Positions 60,752 through 64,000 of a DNA stretch of 64,000 nucleotides are shown here, one piece after another (position 1 is the first letter of the stretch; every line of letters starts with the position of its first letter). The notes under the pieces were generated by a model. It was not told the DNA's origin. It did not search any database and saw only the letters and a program-made list of their open reading frames with translations. The DNA is from Welwitschia mirabilis (lineage: Eukaryota > Gnetophyta > Gnetopsida > Welwitschiales). The position numbers and the translations under genes were made by a program. Location: NCBI GenBank assembly GCA_051453625.1, contig JBOZIK010000001.1, positions 283,628,941 through 283,692,940 on the forward strand, in the 5' to 3' direction.

Positions 60752-61500
60752 GTTGTATGCTCCTAGAGGATTGGTGTGGAAGAACATTTTATAAGAAAAA
60801 ATATTATGGAAATATAAATGAACATAAGGAACTAGATAAAACCTATGAATTATTAAATAGATAATACCCTTAATCAAACATATATAAGGATAAAAAGAAG
60901 GATCATTAAATGCAAGATTTTATTGTTTTTTTTAATTGTAGTAATTTCATTTTAATATTACATTCTTTCAAGAGTAAACATGATTCTATATGATGGTAAT
61001 GAATATATTTAACAAGATGGGACATTTGTTTCTTTATGCCAAGACAAGTGATGCTTCATGTATTATTGCATTATTATTCAAAACATTCTGTGTCTTCATT
61101 AGTTGCTAAATATAATAGTCACAAATAGATATGTGACTTTATTCATCATTTTTAAAGAAGCCTATGACATGTGATGGATACTAAATTACAATATTCTTTA
61201 TTACATCATTGAAAATAGATGAATAAACTAAAGTGATAAATTATAAAATTAGGAACTTACTAAGATGCCTTTATGAAAGTAAGTCAAATACATAGGAAGA
61301 TTACTTAATTCACATAGAATTTTATTATAATAATTTAATAAATAAAGTACCCAAAATTCACTATGTAAATTGTTATATGAATATCAGTCAATGATGTTGG
61401 ATATGTTGCATAACATATTAAAAACCTTTAGCCATGGTGTAGAACTATGCAAAGAAAATTGTAGAACTCCATAAGCATATTTGGAAATCTTTAAAAGCAT
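60752..61500 (+). pseudogene. Integrase remnant of element C2
   Basis: LYAPRGLVWKNIL directly continues the RT block and aligns with LCIPKESLRNN of C1. ELDKTYELLNR follows (zinc-finger region). Beyond 60960 fragments resemble the core start in C1 but are hard to read. The C-terminal region to about 61850 is unreadable. Confidence 0.65.
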
Positions 61501-61859
61501 TGAAGTTCAAGTCTAAGGATGCTATATAAAAGCAAAGAAGGCATTTAGAGTTCAAAAATAATAACATAGTAATGGTGTATTTGTATAAATAAATATTTTC
61601 CATCGGAACATATAATAAGATCAAGTTCTAGGAGATTAGCCAAAGCAGAATTTTGAAGAAGACTTCCTCAAATTATTAATACTTGAATAATTTAGATAGT
61701 TTGGATGTTTGACCTATATTCAATGTTTCTAACTTAGTGAAGTACCATAGAGAACCTATAAAAGATGAAGTTTGGATCATGAAATAATGAAAGTCAAGAG
61801 CTCAACAATACTCAAGTAGGAAAGAATGATATAAGATCATGCTTAAAAAATAAAAATTA

Positions 61860-61908
61860 AATGTTTTCTTTTTTTTTCCTTTTTTTCTTTTTCTTTTTTC
61901 TTTTTAGT
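61860..61908 (+). repeat. Long pyrimidine tract
   Basis: Almost 50 bases of T with scattered C, upstream of the C2 3' LTR. An LTR element on + should have a purine tract there, so this is either a microsatellite or an unrelated sequence. Confidence 0.7.
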
Positions 61909-62054
61909 TAGAAGTCTAATTACTAAGGTTTTATGTGTTCTTGTGTGAAAAATAAAATCTATCATTTATAATCACCTTATAGATATCATGAGTCCTTTCC
62001 ATGTAAAAACCATTTATAATTGTTTAAATAATCATGTTTTAGATGAAATTTAGG

Positions 62055-62627
62055 TGTAACAAATATCTTATATTTATAGGATATATAGTTGAAATAAATA
62101 TGTTATGTTTAAAGGAAATCTAGGCATAAAAAATATGTTATCTTTAGAAGCTATTTTTGGTAAAACATGTAAGAGGATAATATTGAAGGATTCATTCATG
62201 ATAAAAATTCCTCTTAAATACTTATAAATAAGTGGATGTAATGAGGTGAAGAGTATTCTTTAAAAGTTGGATTTTAAAAGATAAAAGTATGAGATCTTAG
62301 AGTTGGGAGCTTGAAATAAGACCTTCATTGGAAATTAAGGATAACATTCCTTATATAAGATCTTGTCTTAATTGTATTTTCTATTAAAGGCTATCAAGCA
62401 TCAAAGTGATCAAAGTGCTAAAAGCCAAGATGAGACTTTTAGAGGCCACTATTAAGGAGATCTTACAAAATCTCTACTAGAAGTAATTTTAGTCTATATG
62501 TTTATAATTTTAATATCATTAATCTATAATATTTTTTTTCTAAATATATCCCTTTTATTTTATATTTCTTATTGAATACATAATTCTAAAATGTTCTTGT
62601 GGTTTTTATTATGTTATCTTTGCATCA
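62055..62627 (+). repeat. 3' LTR of element C2
   Basis: tgtaacaaatatcttatatt to ctttgcatca. Length close to the 5' copy (573 against 551 bp). Divergence is high by eye, so the insertion is old. Confidence 0.8.
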
Positions 62628-62949
62628 ATAAATGTATGATCTTTAGTGATTTACGAAAATCTCTTAGACAAGACTCCTATAATATAATTGAATAGATTTT
62701 TACTTAAGAAATAATAGATAAGATAATAATTCAAATATTTATCTATTTTAAAGGTACCTATTCTGTGAAACATTCATCACATTCAAAATATTTTCATGCA
62801 TCTCTGAAATTTTAAGGATCTAATATAAGCTTGATTAACTAGTAAACATCATAGATAATATATCTAATATGTATTTTTCATTGTTTATTTTAAATTCACT
62901 TTCAAATTTATGAAGTCATCTAAAGAAAGAATCAAGTTTAAAGATCTTC
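62628..62949. other. No recognisable feature
   Basis: AT-rich DNA between the C2 3' LTR and the CACTA terminus. It could be the LTR or leader side of element A displaced by C2, but I found no partner sequence. Confidence 0.4.
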
Positions 62950-64000
62950 CACTACAAGAAAAAACCACATAAAGAACACTATTTGAACACTATTTAATGT
63001 TTTGTTGACTTATAAATCATGTCATAATTAGTGTCATAGATTGAGATTTTATTAAAACTCGTATTTATATATAGTAATAACATAGTTCCATTTATAATAC
63101 ATTAATGACACTACAAATAACATAAAATGATACACATAATAGTTCCTTCTAGAATACATTGACAAAAATAAAAATAACGTATGATGATACAAATAATAAT
63201 TCCATCTATAATATAGATAAATGATAACACTACTTTGTTAGTATCAGATATAGTTCTTTTATGAAACTACTAAAGTAGTATTGGGTATCAGTTTTTATAG
63301 GACTATTGAAGTAGTACCATCTTTTATAGCACTCTTACAATAGTATTATGTATAATTTATAGCACTAGCTATAGTTTTTTATGGTACCACTAAAGTAGCA
63401 TCATATATATTTTAGATAAAATTTTAAATCCATTTCTCCCATCATTTTACTCTAATTTTTTATGTGATCTAAATAATAGATCTAGTAAAAAAATCAAATA
63501 TATTATAAATTGAGTTAATTCAATTTTTTCTTCCTTCTTATGTGTTTCTTAAATCTTCATTTCTCTTAAAGAAGTTCTCAAAAACTATAATGAGATCAAA
63601 TTCTATGTATCAATTTAAAATATATTCATCATTATCAGTACTAATATGTTTCTTATCCATCATTATCAATATCAGCAAAATAACATCCAATATGCAATGA
63701 GTATTTCATGTAAATTATCCAAACAAATTTTATTTGTGTGGATTCTTATAAGAGGTTAGTAGTCTACTATTATAGAAGTCTTGGTAAAAATGGTATAAAT
63801 ATATCATTCCAAGTTTTGTAAAGATTTATCCAATGTACATGATTTTCACTAAATTTTTTAAAATATTAATAATTAGCAAGATTCTAAGAAATGTTTTACT
63901 TATTCATATTAAATTATACATTTTTAAATCATTAGATAAAGTATCATTAGGAAAAATTGAATAAATAGAAATTAGATATTATATAATTTAAGACATGTTA
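62950..64000 (+). mobile_element. CACTA (En/Spm) transposon terminus, runs off the window
   Basis: cactacaagaaaaaa at 62950 is the canonical terminal inverted repeat of plant CACTA elements. It is followed by subterminal-type repeats: gacactacaaataacataaaatgatac-like units at 63090-63230, and units built on tatag.act.ctaaagtagtat at 63250-63410. The opposite terminus is not in the window and no transposase is seen, so size and completeness are unknown. A chance match to the 14-base terminus is unlikely given the repeats. Confidence 0.6.

Larger units (their letters stand above)
58005..62627 (+). mobile_element. Ty3/gypsy element C2, two LTRs
   Basis: 5' LTR 58005-58555, primer site from 58556, decayed gag-pol, 3' LTR 62055-62627. 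The left LTR boundaries may extend some 50 bp further upstream, since similarity continues. Protease, early RT and integrase zinc finger are recognisable in order. Same family as C1 and sharing its RT-to-integrase deletion. No target duplication could be established. It cuts into the gag side of element A. Confidence 0.85.

Noticed and set aside
60647-60877. 76-codon minus-strand frame
   Set aside because: Antisense to the RT and integrase remnant of C2; a shadow frame.

Overview
The window is a very AT-rich stretch of a plant nuclear genome, almost certainly a flowering plant. The evidence is wall-to-wall LTR retrotransposon relics of plant type: Ty3/gypsy with tRNA-Met-like primer sites, an Athila/Tat-like gypsy element with a tRNA-Asp-like primer site, two Ty1/copia elements of Sirevirus-like layout, an L1-type LINE and a CACTA terminus. 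The species cannot be named from the sequence. I see no intact protein-coding gene, tRNA, rRNA or CRISPR array. Nearly every element has premature stops, and most fall where the family has Gln, Trp or Arg codons (CAA/CAG/CGA/TGG changed to TAA/TAG/TGA). This is what long deamination of methylated cytosine produces. There are twelve N gaps; four are exactly 100 N, and three of those have duplicated flanks that look like unmerged contig ends.

Layout. 1-2527: the only gene-like stretch, with T-rich intron-like sequence and a broken exon carrying a 13-bp duplication. 2628-5424: + strand gypsy relic (element C1). About 7000-8950: + strand LINE reverse transcriptase relic. About 8950-11640: nothing recognisable. 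11640-12502: integrase end of a minus-strand gypsy element (element A).

12503-55121: one nested block. The base is a minus-strand gypsy element (B), with its 3' LTR at 12503-12927, its 5' LTR at 54709-55121 and the same 5-bp target duplication (aagag) outside both. B carries two large insertions. The first is an Athila-like element (16958-37700, minus), which holds a Sirevirus-like copia element (27525-34838, minus, target duplication cttac) and a + strand gypsy leader and gag fragment near 20.2-20.9 kb. The second is another copia element (40689-51681, minus), which landed inside a 45-bp minisatellite. 55127-57900: RNase H, reverse transcriptase and gag of element A. Its halves are therefore split by 42.6 kb of nested DNA at the RNase H-integrase junction.

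57950-62627: + strand gypsy element with two LTRs and a primer site (C2), the same family as C1. C1 and C2 share the same internal deletion, from the middle of RT straight into the integrase zinc-finger region. 62950-64000: a CACTA terminal sequence followed by subterminal-type repeats, running off the window.

The window is best read as a record of layered insertions. The points most worth following are the shared deletion in the C family, the extra ORF 3' of pol in the Athila-like and copia elements, the minisatellite split by a copia insertion, and the repeated GGACGTCC-like palindromes in one copia LTR.
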